A stretch of DNA of 22,077 nucleotides from JBKCUA01 sp046318675. GTDB taxonomy: Bacteria > Pseudomonadota > Alphaproteobacteria > JAJTHO01. Below, in pieces: positions 14,087-21,932 of the stretch (position 1 is the first letter of the stretch; every line of letters begins with the position of its first letter). The notes below the pieces were generated by a model that searched no databases, had not been told where the DNA came from, and saw only the letters and a program-made list of their open reading frames with translations. The stretch is taken from the NCBI GenBank assembly GCA_046318675.1, contig JBKCUA010000012.1, positions 1 to 22,077 of the forward strand. The letters are read 5' to 3'. Made by a program: the position numbers and the translations under genes.

Positions 14087-15703
14087 TTACCCTCTTGTCG
14101 CGGCCTTGATAAAACTCTTGAACAACGGGTGCGGCTCCAGCGGTTTTGATTTTAGCTCGGGGTGGAACTGCACGCCCACAAACCATGGGTGATCGCGCAG
14201 CTCTACAATCTCTGGCAGGCGGCCATCGGGGGAAAGCCCGGAGAACAGCATCCCGGCGGCCTCTAAGCGTTCGCGGTAAGCGATGTTCACCTCATAGCGG
14301 TGGCGGTGGCGTTCGCTGATGGTCTCAGAGCCGTAGATGGCGCGGATTTTGCTGCCGGGGGTAAGGGCGGCTTGGTAAGCCCCAAGGCGCATGGTGCCGC
14401 CCATGTCCGAGGCATGGCTGCGCACCTCGCGGCGACCGGCGTTCTCCCACTCGGTCATCAGGCCCACCAGCGGATCCCGGCACGGGGCAAATTCGGTGGA
14501 ATTGGCCTCAACAAGGCCAAGGACGTTTCGGGCAAATTCAATAACGGCCAACTGCATCCCAAAACAGATGCCGAGGAAGGGAATTTTGCGTTCCCGCGCA
14601 TGGCGGATGGCGTTTATTTTTCCCTGTGTGCCGCGCTCACCAAAGCCGCCGGGCACCAGAATAGCATCCACCCCGTGGAGGAGGCCCGCCGGGTGTTCCT
14701 TTTCAAACAACACCGCGTCTAGCCACTTAATACTCACGCCAACACCATTGGCAACCCCGCCGTGGGTGAGGGCTTCGATAAGGGATTTATAGGAATCAAT
14801 CATCGTCGTGTACTTGCCGACAATGCCGATGGTGGCGGTGCTGGTCGGGTTACGCAGGCCAGAGACCAGCTTTTCCCAGGCTTCCAGATGAGCGGGCTGT
14901 TGATGATCCAAGCCAAAATGGCGCAGGACCTCGCGATCCAACCCCTGATCCCGCAACGCCAGCGGCGCGGCGTAAATTGTGTCCAAATCCCGTGCAGAGA
15001 TCACCGCTTCCCGGCGCAGGTTGCAAAACAAGGCAATTTTAGCGCGTGCATCGGCGGGGATGTCTTGCTCACTACGGCAGACGAGGATATTGGGCTGAAT
15101 CCCAACGCTGAGGAGTTCTTTGACCGAATGCTGTGTTGGCTTGGTTTTCAGCTCTCCGGCGGCGCGAATGTATGGCACATACGTCAGGTGGACGAACAGG
15201 GTTTGCGCCGCGCCAAGCTCTTGCCCCAGTTGGCGAATAGCCTCCAAAAAGGGCAGCCCCTCAATATCCCCAACAGTGCCGCCAATTTCGGCAATCACAA
15301 AATCATGGGCATGGGCATCGTGGGTGATAAATTCCTTAATCGCATCCGTGACGTGGGGAATAACTTGGATTGTCGCGCCAAGGTAATCACCCCGGCGTTC
15401 CCGTGCGATGACTTCTGAGTATATTTTGCCCGTGGTGACGTTATCGCCCCGTCGCGCCGCAACGCCTGTGAAACGCTCATAATGGCCGAGATCAAGATCG
15501 GTTTCCGCGCCGTCGTCGGTTACAAAAACTTCCCCGTGTTGATAGGGGCTCATCGTACCGGGATCGACGTTGAGGTAGGGATCAAGCTTGCGAATGCGGA
15601 CTTTATAACCGTGGGCTAGGAGCAACGCCCCCAAGGAAGAAGCCACAATGCCCTTGCCTAACGATGAAACAACCCCGCCGGTGACGAAAATATAGCGTGT
15701 CAT
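14087..15703 (-). CDS. pyrG: CTP synthase
   Basis: PyrG makes CTP from UTP, ATP and glutamine. The 538-residue protein has the N-terminal amidoligase domain (YIFVTGGVVSSLGKGI, and KLDPYLNVDPGTMSPYQHGE near 39-58). It also has the C-terminal class I glutaminase domain with Cys380 in GICFGMQ, and His514 and Glu516 in GVQFHPE. All catalytic residues are present and the length is normal. It lies 22 bases after secG, the usual alphaproteobacterial order. Confidence 0.98.
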   Translation of the reverse strand: MTRYIFVTGGVVSSLGKGIVASSLGALLLAHGYKVRIRKLDPYLNVDPGTMSPYQHGEVFVTDDGAETDLDLGHYERFTGVAARRGDNVTTGKIYSEVIARERRGDYLGATIQVIPHVTDAIKEFITHDAHAHDFVIAEIGGTVGDIEGLPFLEAIRQLGQELGAAQTLFVHLTYVPYIRAAGELKTKPTQHSVKELLSVGIQPNILVCRSEQDIPADARAKIALFCNLRREAVISARDLDTIYAAPLALRDQGLDREVLRHFGLDHQQPAHLEAWEKLVSGLRNPTSTATIGIVGKYTTMIDSYKSLIEALTHGGVANGVGVSIKWLDAVLFEKEHPAGLLHGVDAILVPGGFGERGTQGKINAIRHARERKIPFLGICFGMQLAVIEFARNVLGLVEANSTEFAPCRDPLVGLMTEWENAGRREVRSHASDMGGTMRLGAYQAALTPGSKIRAIYGSETISERHRHRYEVNIAYRERLEAAGMLFSGLSPDGRLPEIVELRDHPWFVGVQFHPELKSKPLEPHPLFKSFIKAATRG

Positions 15704-15725
15704 ATATGTGTCTTACTTATCTGTC

Positions 15726-16052
15726 TTACTGCGCTAAGGGAACAGCGGGGGTTGCCGGCTTTTCTGGCTCAGCGGGTGGGGTGGTGGCAACCTGCGCCGC
15801 CTTATCGGCCAGTGATACAGATTGTTTTGGTTGTTTGGCCAGCCATGCCAAGGCCAGTGCCAGCACCAGAAACGTCCCGCCCAAAATCCCGGTAAGACGA
15901 CTCACGAAGGTCTTCCCGCCCCGCGCCGACAACACGCCGCCCATGCCGCCGCCGCCAGCCCCAAGGCCGCCGCCTTCGGATTTTTGCATCAGCACCACCG
16001 CAATGAGGGCTACTGTAACAATCAATAAAAGAACGAGAAGCACGAGCTGCAT
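15726..16052 (-). CDS. secG: Preprotein translocase subunit SecG
   Basis: SecG is the small accessory membrane subunit of the SecYEG channel. The 108-residue protein has two hydrophobic segments (about 1-22 and 53-72). Between them is the conserved KSEGGGLGAGGGGMGGVLSARG glycine-rich loop, near 24-45, that marks SecG. The tail is Ala/Pro-rich and longer than in E. coli, as is common in alphaproteobacteria. An AGGA lies upstream of the ATG, next to the inverted repeat that separates it from tpiA. Confidence 0.93.
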   Translation of the reverse strand: MQLVLLVLLLIVTVALIAVVLMQKSEGGGLGAGGGGMGGVLSARGGKTFVSRLTGILGGTFLVLALALAWLAKQPKQSVSLADKAAQVATTPPAEPEKPATPAVPLAQ

Positions 16053-16061
16053 GGGAGATCC

Positions 16062-16195
16062 TAGTGAGTGGTTAGGTGGTGAGTAGTGAGTAGTGAGTGG
16101 AGGTTTTAATGCTTCATCCTGAACAATTTTTCAGAATAAAACAATGTAACTGCCACTCACTACTCACCACTCCCTACTCACCAACCTACTACTCA
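16062..16195. repeat. Inverted repeat built from GTGAGTA units
   Basis: The left arm 16062-16100 is a run of TAGTGAGTGG, GGTGAGTAGTGAGTAG and GTGAGTGG. The right arm 16153-16195 is its imperfect reverse complement (CCACTCACTACTCACCACTC onwards). About 52 bases lie between the arms. The right arm overlaps the tpiA stop codon (16189-16191), and the left arm stops ten bases before the secG start. It could fold into a long stem in the tpiA-secG transcript and affect readthrough, but no T-run follows it. Confidence 0.75.
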
Positions 16196-16884
16196 CGAGA
16201 CAAAGTCGCAATACGGGAAAAACTCTCCGCCGATAAACTTGCCCCGCCCACCAGCGCGCCGCCAACACCGGGGAGGTTTAAAATTTCCGCGGCGTTTTCC
16301 GGCTTGACCGAGCCGCCGTAGAGAATCTCCCGCCCCGGCACCAGACTGACAATATGGGCGTGCATGGCGATAATATCCGCCGGCGTTGGGGTCAGGCCGG
16401 TGCCAATGGCCCATACCGGCTCATAGGCAATAATGCCCGTGCCGGTAAAATCCGCCAGTTGTCGGGCGACTACGGCTTCCGCTTGGCCTGCTTTACGTTC
16501 GTCTAGTGTCTCGCCCACGCACACAATGGGAATAATTCCCGCCAGCCGCGCCGCAGCGGCTTTCTGATGCACTAAGATATTACTCTCATGATGGTACTGG
16601 CGGCGTTCGGAATGACCAACTAACACATACTGGCAGCCCAATTCCGCCAGCATCGGCGCGGCAATATCCCCAGTGAAGGCGCCCTTATTGGACGGGTGGC
16701 AATCCTGCGCCCCCACAGCAATGGGGCTGTCTTTGAGCAAATCCCCCGCCAACGACAAGGCCGTAAACGGCGGGAACACGGCCATGCTTACACCTTTCGG
16801 CAGCGGCCTGCCCAGCAAGCCCTTTAAAATGCCCCCGGTTTCCCCCAAGGTGCCGTGCATTTTCCAATTTCCAGCGATGAGCAT
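16189..16884 (-). CDS. tpiA: Triosephosphate isomerase
   Basis: TpiA interconverts dihydroxyacetone phosphate and glyceraldehyde 3-phosphate. Catalytic residues are present: Lys8 in GNWKMHG, His91 in VGHSERR and Glu155 in AYEPVWAIGTG. The phosphate-binding YGGSVKPENA is near 189-198. At 231 residues it is about 20 shorter than most bacterial enzymes. The shortening is spread over the start and the helix before the catalytic Glu (RQLADFTGTGIIAYEP), and no core motif is missing. AGAGGA precedes the ATG. It is divergent from the PpiD-like gene across 64 bases. Confidence 0.96.
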   Translation of the reverse strand: MLIAGNWKMHGTLGETGGILKGLLGRPLPKGVSMAVFPPFTALSLAGDLLKDSPIAVGAQDCHPSNKGAFTGDIAAPMLAELGCQYVLVGHSERRQYHHESNILVHQKAAAARLAGIIPIVCVGETLDERKAGQAEAVVARQLADFTGTGIIAYEPVWAIGTGLTPTPADIIAMHAHIVSLVPGREILYGGSVKPENAAEILNLPGVGGALVGGASLSAESFSRIATLSRE

Positions 16885-16948
16885 CGTAAATCCTCTTGCC
16901 TCCCTTACCCGGCGTTGTACGGTGCGCTAGCATAAAAGGACAACATAA

Positions 16949-18799
16949 ATGATCCAGCTTCTTCGCGATCGCGCCACCGGAATTTTTGCCAAAACATTAC
17001 TGGGTCTTTTGTTGTTTGCCTTTGTTATTACAGGGGGAGAGAGTTTATTTAATCAACGCCGCATCGCCGATGATAAAATCGCCACCGTGGGGGAGGGCAG
17101 CGTCTCATCTGCCGCCGTTACCAGTGCCTATAAGAGTCAGATAGAGCGTTACCAACAGCTTATCAACGCAGGAATCCCCGAAGATGTTCTGCGCCGCAAT
17201 ATCATGGAAAACATTGTTCAGCAGCAGGTGGAACAAGCCCTGGTGGATGCTTATGCTGCGGATATTGGCCTGAAAGTCTCCGACGATCTGGTGGCAAAAG
17301 AGCTTGCCAGTATGCCGGAATTCCAGACCAACGGCACCTTTGATCGCATGAAGTATCAAGAAATATTAGCCAATTCGCGGTTAAGCGAAGCCGAACTTGC
17401 TCGCCTGATTAAAAGCAGCCTGCCGCGTCAATACATTGATGATGCCTTCAAGGACTTATGGCCAATGCCCAGGGTGGCAGGTGATTTGCTTGATGCTTAC
17501 AGCCGTGAGGAACGCCAGGTTGCCGTTGTGCGCCTTCCCCTTGCCAGTATTGATCCCGCCAGTCTTGATACAACATTTATTGAGGGCTTCTATGCCCAGA
17601 ACAGCCGCCAGTTTGCCGAACCGGAACGGCGCGATGTCAGCTATGTTGTCCTTAAACCCGTCAACAATCCCGCCGCTATCAGCGACGACGACGTTAAAAA
17701 AGCTTATGAAGAACGCAAAGACAGCCTTGGAACCCCCGAAACCCGCAGCGTTGAACAATGGCTCTTCCCCGATATGGCCGCCGCTAAGGGTGCCGTGGCC
17801 GCCCTGAAGGCTGGAGGGAACTGGGCGGATTTGAGTGCCGGGATGTACAAAAGCAATTGGACGAACTTAAGCCTGCGTCAGGCCGGGGATTTACCCGAAG
17901 CCCTTTCTAACCCTGTGTTTGCTTTGCCTAAGGGCGGTATCACCGAGGCGCTACAAACCGGCCTAGGGATACATCTGCTGCACGTCACCGCCATTACTCC
18001 GGCCACGATTCCCACCTTTGCCGATGCTAAAGCTGATTTAAAGCAGCGCCTTATTGAAGAGGCGGGGTATGCTGCTCTAGTACAGCAGTCTGAGGTACTT
18101 GAGGAGGCTTTAGCCAAGGGCAAGCCCCTAGCCGAAGCCGCCAGCAGTGCCGGGGTTAAAACCTTCACCTGGAGCAATCTCTCCCGCAGTGCTGACTTAA
18201 GCCGCGATCCCATCCTTGCCGCTAATCCCGGCATTGTCCCGGGCATTTTTACTGCCGGGCTGAATGAGCCTAGCACGGCGTTGGAACTGGCCGGAAATGG
18301 CGGTTATCTCTATTATACCGTCACCAAAAGCACGGCCTCAACTACCCCGCCGTTGGCCAGCATTGAAACGCTGGTGCGGGGCAAAGCCGCCGTGGCCAAG
18401 GCGCGGCAGGATGCTTTAGCCAGAGCGGATGGCCTAGCAACCAAAATCAAGGAAGGCGCGGCCTTGGCCGAGGTTGCCAAGGCCGCAGGGCTTAAATCCC
18501 CTGAACTCCTTTCCTTGCGCCGTAATGGGTCGAGTGAAGCCTTGCCTGCTGGGCTAACCCGTCAACTGTTGGCGATTCAAAAAGGCACCTGCGCCAGCGA
18601 CGATGACCCCAAAGGTGGGGCTGTCTTAGCCTGTGTTACAGGTGTGCGCTTTGATGCCCAAGCCACTAAAGATAACGATAATCAGCAGGCAGATTTGCGC
18701 GGCGATCTTGACGCGGCGTTCATGGCCGCTCTGCGGGAACGCTATCCTGTTCAGTATAATGAGCAGGCTCTACAACGCCTCTACGGCAGCAGCGAGTAA
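16949..18799 (+). CDS. PpiD-like membrane-anchored periplasmic foldase
   Basis: This resembles PpiD and SurA-N domain proteins, which hold and fold newly exported proteins at the Sec channel. The 616-residue protein has a short cytoplasmic start and one membrane segment (about 13-31, IFAKTLLGLLLFAFVITGG). A SurA-like N-terminal helical region follows (IATVGEGSVSSAAVTSAYKSQIERYQQ, then NIMENIVQQQVEQALVDAYA). A central region at about 230-350 matches the place of the PPIC rotamase domain, but I see only a weak parvulin signature, so it may lack isomerase activity. The long C-terminal part is Ala/Leu-rich. AAGGA precedes the ATG. The next gene begins three bases after its stop. Confidence 0.85.
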   Translation: MIQLLRDRATGIFAKTLLGLLLFAFVITGGESLFNQRRIADDKIATVGEGSVSSAAVTSAYKSQIERYQQLINAGIPEDVLRRNIMENIVQQQVEQALVDAYAADIGLKVSDDLVAKELASMPEFQTNGTFDRMKYQEILANSRLSEAELARLIKSSLPRQYIDDAFKDLWPMPRVAGDLLDAYSREERQVAVVRLPLASIDPASLDTTFIEGFYAQNSRQFAEPERRDVSYVVLKPVNNPAAISDDDVKKAYEERKDSLGTPETRSVEQWLFPDMAAAKGAVAALKAGGNWADLSAGMYKSNWTNLSLRQAGDLPEALSNPVFALPKGGITEALQTGLGIHLLHVTAITPATIPTFADAKADLKQRLIEEAGYAALVQQSEVLEEALAKGKPLAEAASSAGVKTFTWSNLSRSADLSRDPILAANPGIVPGIFTAGLNEPSTALELAGNGGYLYYTVTKSTASTTPPLASIETLVRGKAAVAKARQDALARADGLATKIKEGAALAEVAKAAGLKSPELLSLRRNGSSEALPAGLTRQLLAIQKGTCASDDDPKGGAVLACVTGVRFDAQATKDNDNQQADLRGDLDAAFMAALRERYPVQYNEQALQRLYGSSE

Positions 18800-18802
18800 C
18801 AC

Positions 18803-19771
18803 ATGCGCGTCCTGCTTACCGGCGCGGCGGGTTTCATCGGCTTTCATTGCGCTCAGCGGCTGTTGGCCGACCTAGCAACAGAAATTGTTGTTGGGGTGGA
18901 TAACCTCAACGCTTATTATGATCCAACCCTGAAGGCGGCGCGGCTGGCACAGCTTACTAGCCATAAAAATTTTCGCTTTGCCAAGGGCGATATTGCCGAT
19001 GCCGATGCGATGCGCGCCTTATGGGCAGAAATAAAGCCCACCCATGTCCTCCATCTTGCCGCCCAGGCGGGGGTGCGCTACGCGGCAGAGGTCCCTTTCG
19101 CCTATACCCACAGCAACATCACCGGGTTTTTGAGTGTTCTGGAGGCGTGCCGTGCCCACCCTCCGGCGCACTTATTGTACGCCTCCAGCAGTGCGGTGTA
19201 CGGCCTGAACGAGCACCTGCCATTTTCAGAAGATCACAAGACCGATAGCCCGGCATCGCTATACGGTGCCACGAAAAAGGCCAATGAGTTGATGGCGCAC
19301 AGTTACGCCCATCTGTACGGCTTGGCGGCCACGGGGCTGCGGTTTTTTACCGTGTACGGCCCGTGGGGACGCCCGGACATGGCGTTTTTTAAATTTACCA
19401 AGGCTATGCTTCATCAGGAGGCTATCCCCCTGTACAACAGCGGCCAGATGGTGCGGGATTTTACCTATATTGATGACGTGGTGGCGGCAAGCCTTGCCCT
19501 GTTTGATATCCCCCCCATCGGCACGCCGCCGCACCGGATTTTGAATATCGGCGGGGCAAGCCCTGTCCTCCTCCTTGATGCTGTGGCGGCACTGGAAGCC
19601 GCCGTGGGGGTAAGCGCGGCGCGTGATTTGCTACCGTTCCAGCCCGGTGATGTTCCAGCCACCACTGCTGATCCGGCGGCGCTCAAGGCCTTGGTTGGCT
19701 TTATTCCCGAAACACCCCTTACCGAAGGGCTGCGGCGGTTTGTAGAATGGTACCGGGCATATTATCAATAG
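18803..19771 (+). CDS. NAD-dependent epimerase, UDP-glucuronate epimerase type
   Basis: This short-chain dehydrogenase-type epimerase of 322 residues has the NAD-binding GAAGFIGFHCA at 7-17, the serine of LLYASSSAVYG at 124-134, and the catalytic pair Tyr154 and Lys158 in LYGATKKANE. The stretch GLRFFTVYGPWGRPDMAFFKFTKAM, with RDFTYIDD further on, is the pattern of UDP-glucuronate 4-epimerases (bacterial LpsL/Cap1J-like), which supply UDP-galacturonate for surface polysaccharide. The exact substrate is inferred from this likeness. The gene starts three bases after the PpiD-like gene, so the two are almost certainly co-transcribed. Confidence 0.9.
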   Translation: MRVLLTGAAGFIGFHCAQRLLADLATEIVVGVDNLNAYYDPTLKAARLAQLTSHKNFRFAKGDIADADAMRALWAEIKPTHVLHLAAQAGVRYAAEVPFAYTHSNITGFLSVLEACRAHPPAHLLYASSSAVYGLNEHLPFSEDHKTDSPASLYGATKKANELMAHSYAHLYGLAATGLRFFTVYGPWGRPDMAFFKFTKAMLHQEAIPLYNSGQMVRDFTYIDDVVAASLALFDIPPIGTPPHRILNIGGASPVLLLDAVAALEAAVGVSAARDLLPFQPGDVPATTADPAALKALVGFIPETPLTEGLRRFVEWYRAYYQ

Positions 19772-19831
19772 TATATTTTGTACACGAGCCTTTTTAGTAG
19801 ATTGTTACGGCAGAAATGGCAGTATGGGACA

Positions 19832-20824
19832 ATGCGTTGTTGGTTTATCTTGTTGCTATGTCTTATTGGTGTCTTCCCATGCAGTGCTCAGACAAGGCTT
19901 AATACTCGTGAAATAGAGCGTGTTTTGCATTCTCAGGGGAATGTTTTGCGGTTACTGGACCCCCAGTTGCGCCAACTCATTGAGCTGAGCTATACCCCCA
20001 CAAGGGGCGGTGGCGGCATTATTAGTGATACCATGGCCTTTCCTTGGCGTTATGTGGGATATTTAGAGTTCCCGCTCAGTGACAATGTTAACATGACGTG
20101 TACTGGGACGATGCTCTCGCCCCATGTGGTGCTGACGGCGGCGCATTGTTTATATGAGGAAGGGCGCGGCTACCTCACCAACATAACATTTGTGCCGGGT
20201 CGCAATGCTGGCATGGCTCCATTGGGGCGGTTTAAGGCGAAAAAGACCCTGTTGCTCCAACCTATTACCGGCAAACTTGATCTCAATACCGATTTTGGCT
20301 TTGTCATTCTTGAGAAAAGCCCATTTCCCGATGCGTCGAAAGAACGCTTTGTGCCCGTGGGCGTGGTGGACGAACGGCATTTTGAAGGTGGCGGAATGCC
20401 TCTTGCCGTGGTGGCGGCAGGGTATCCTACCGATTCCAGTGAAGGGGTCAATCGGGGTTTGCTTACCGTTGCCACCAGCAGTGTTTACCGTAATACTCCT
20501 CCTGAAAAAGTAAGTTATATTAATACTGATGGCCGCCGCGAAACAATGGCCGTGGGTAATCAGTTTGAGCACCGCGCCTTCACCGAACGCGGCACTTCTG
20601 GCGGGCCGGTGTTTGTATACCATCCAGGGTACAATCAATTTGCCCTTGTTGGCCTTATTTCTAATAAGAGGGATTATCTTGATCAAAACACTGGCAGCGT
20701 CACCGATTCATGGGCAGTAGCCATTAAAATAAATATTTTAACACAGAACGCAATTCAGCGCGCTTTGCGCCAATATGAGTCAAAATCAAAACCCCCCACT
20801 ACCAACCGTACCACCAATCGTTGA
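19832..20824 (+). CDS. Secreted trypsin-like serine protease
   Basis: This is a chymotrypsin-fold protease of about 330 residues. From the ATG at 19832 it begins with a signal peptide (MRCWFILLLCLIGVFPCSA, cleavage likely near residue 19-20). An in-frame TTG at 19778 would bury that signal 18 residues in, so I prefer the ATG. The triad is His105 in LTAAHC, Asp154 in NTDFGFVIL and Ser256 in GTSGGPVF. Thr replaces the usual Asp before Ser. Cys90 and Cys106 are placed to form the loop disulfide around the active His. The pre-domain of some 70 residues could be a propeptide. The natural substrate is unknown. Its last 26 bases overlap the 3' end of the opposing gene. Confidence 0.9.
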   Translation: MRCWFILLLCLIGVFPCSAQTRLNTREIERVLHSQGNVLRLLDPQLRQLIELSYTPTRGGGGIISDTMAFPWRYVGYLEFPLSDNVNMTCTGTMLSPHVVLTAAHCLYEEGRGYLTNITFVPGRNAGMAPLGRFKAKKTLLLQPITGKLDLNTDFGFVILEKSPFPDASKERFVPVGVVDERHFEGGGMPLAVVAAGYPTDSSEGVNRGLLTVATSSVYRNTPPEKVSYINTDGRRETMAVGNQFEHRAFTERGTSGGPVFVYHPGYNQFALVGLISNKRDYLDQNTGSVTDSWAVAIKINILTQNAIQRALRQYESKSKPPTTNRTTNR

Positions 20825-21236
20825 AGCTCATCATTGATAAATCCAGAAGTGGCGCACGGCTTTTTCGGAAAAAACCTTCCCGGTTCATGCAGGCATCCAT
20901 GACGGATTGGCGGATATACACCTTGCGGATCGGATCTCTGCCTGTTTCGCCCGGTGGCATGGCACGAACCGCCTCATAACGACAGGCAAAGAAAGCATTT
21001 TCCATCGTTCGGTTATTATACCCCCTGTATTCGTTACTGGGGGGCGGTGCCGTGGTGGCTTGGAGGGGTTGCTGCTGAATAGCTTGCCGGGGATATGGTT
21101 GCGGGTAGGGGCGTTGTTGCTGTTGCTGTTGCTGTTGTTGGGGTGGGGCATCGCGTTGATAGACAATCATGCCCCCGGCCTGAACCGCCGTTGGGCAAAG
21201 CCCAGCAAGCAACAAAAGGAACAGCCATCGGCGCAT
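20799..21236 (-). CDS. Small secreted protein with a polyglutamine tract, function unknown
   Basis: I do not recognise the family of this 145-residue protein. It has a clear signal peptide (MRRWLFLLLLAGLCPTAVQA) and a strong AAGGTGA ribosome site, so the gene looks real. Next comes a low-complexity part with nine consecutive glutamines (codons at 21114-21140, mixed CAA and CAG) and a Pro/Gln stretch. A more ordered C-terminal half follows, with two cysteines (FFACRYEAVR and MDACMNREGF) that may form a disulfide. It ends in aromatic residues (FNDWWYGW). It is tail-to-tail with the protease and overlaps it by 26 bases. A link between the two is only positional. Confidence 0.75.
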   Translation of the reverse strand: MRRWLFLLLLAGLCPTAVQAGGMIVYQRDAPPQQQQQQQQQRPYPQPYPRQAIQQQPLQATTAPPPSNEYRGYNNRTMENAFFACRYEAVRAMPPGETGRDPIRKVYIRQSVMDACMNREGFFRKSRAPLLDLSMMSFNDWWYGW

Positions 21237-21293
21237 AAATCACCTTTTGGTCAAATATAGCACAATTTTTTTTTATAGCCAGCGTTTTTCCAT

Positions 21294-21932
21294 GTGTGCC
21301 AACTTTCACCCGTGACCCTTCGCAGTATTCTTTTTGACGATATATATTACAATCCTGAGCACGGCCTTGAGGAAACTACCTGCGTGTTTTTAGAGGCTAA
21401 CAACCTCGCCCAGCGCTTTGCTGCCCTGCCGCCAAATGGGGTGTTTACCATTGCCGAGACCGGTTTTGGTACGGGACTCAATGCCGCCGCCGCACACGCG
21501 TTGTTTGCGCGCATGGCTTCCTTTGGGGCGCGGTTGCGGTTTATCTCCACCGAACTCTATCCGCTAACAACAGAAGAATTAATCGCCGTTCGCGCCACTT
21601 GGCCGGAGGCGTTGCAGGCGTTTGCTTCATGCGCTGTAGAAGTTTTACCCGGGGATGCGGCAACCTCATTGGCGAAGCTATCCGGGGTGTTGGTGGATGC
21701 GTGGTTTTTTGATGGTTTTGCCCCGGCAAAAAACCCGGCGATGTGGAGTATTGAACTGTTCGAGGCCGCAGCCTGCCTGTCCGTGCCCGGTCATACCACC
21801 TTTGGCACTTTTACCGCCGCCGGGTGGGTAAGGGAGAATTTACAGCGTACTGGTTTTGCATGGGAAAAGCATAAGGGCTTCGGGCGTAAGCGGCATCGGT
21901 TGCAGGGGGTTTATCAGCCGATTACAGGATAG
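21294..21932 (+). CDS. mnmD: tRNA 5-methylaminomethyl-2-thiouridine methyltransferase MnmD (stand-alone)
   Basis: MnmD performs the last methylation of the wobble uridine modification mnm5s2U with S-adenosylmethionine. In E. coli it is the N-terminal half of the MnmC fusion. Here it is a stand-alone protein of 212 residues. It shows FDDIYYNPEHGLEETTCVFLEANNLAQRF, the SAM site AETGFGTGLN near 53-62, STELYPLT, and the family signature DAWFFDGFAPAKNPAMW. The FAD oxidase half is absent. The start is GTG at 21294; an in-frame stop at 21276 prevents any extension with ATG, and GTG at 21312 is an alternative. The N terminus is shorter than in E. coli MnmC. A run of nine T's (21266-21274) lies just upstream. 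Confidence 0.9.
   Translation: MCQLSPVTLRSILFDDIYYNPEHGLEETTCVFLEANNLAQRFAALPPNGVFTIAETGFGTGLNAAAAHALFARMASFGARLRFISTELYPLTTEELIAVRATWPEALQAFASCAVEVLPGDAATSLAKLSGVLVDAWFFDGFAPAKNPAMWSIELFEAAACLSVPGHTTFGTFTAAGWVRENLQRTGFAWEKHKGFGRKRHRLQGVYQPITG

Noticed and set aside
14762..15418. 218-codon frame antisense to pyrG
   Set aside because: The pyrG product is complete with all catalytic residues, and this opposite frame follows from its codon use.
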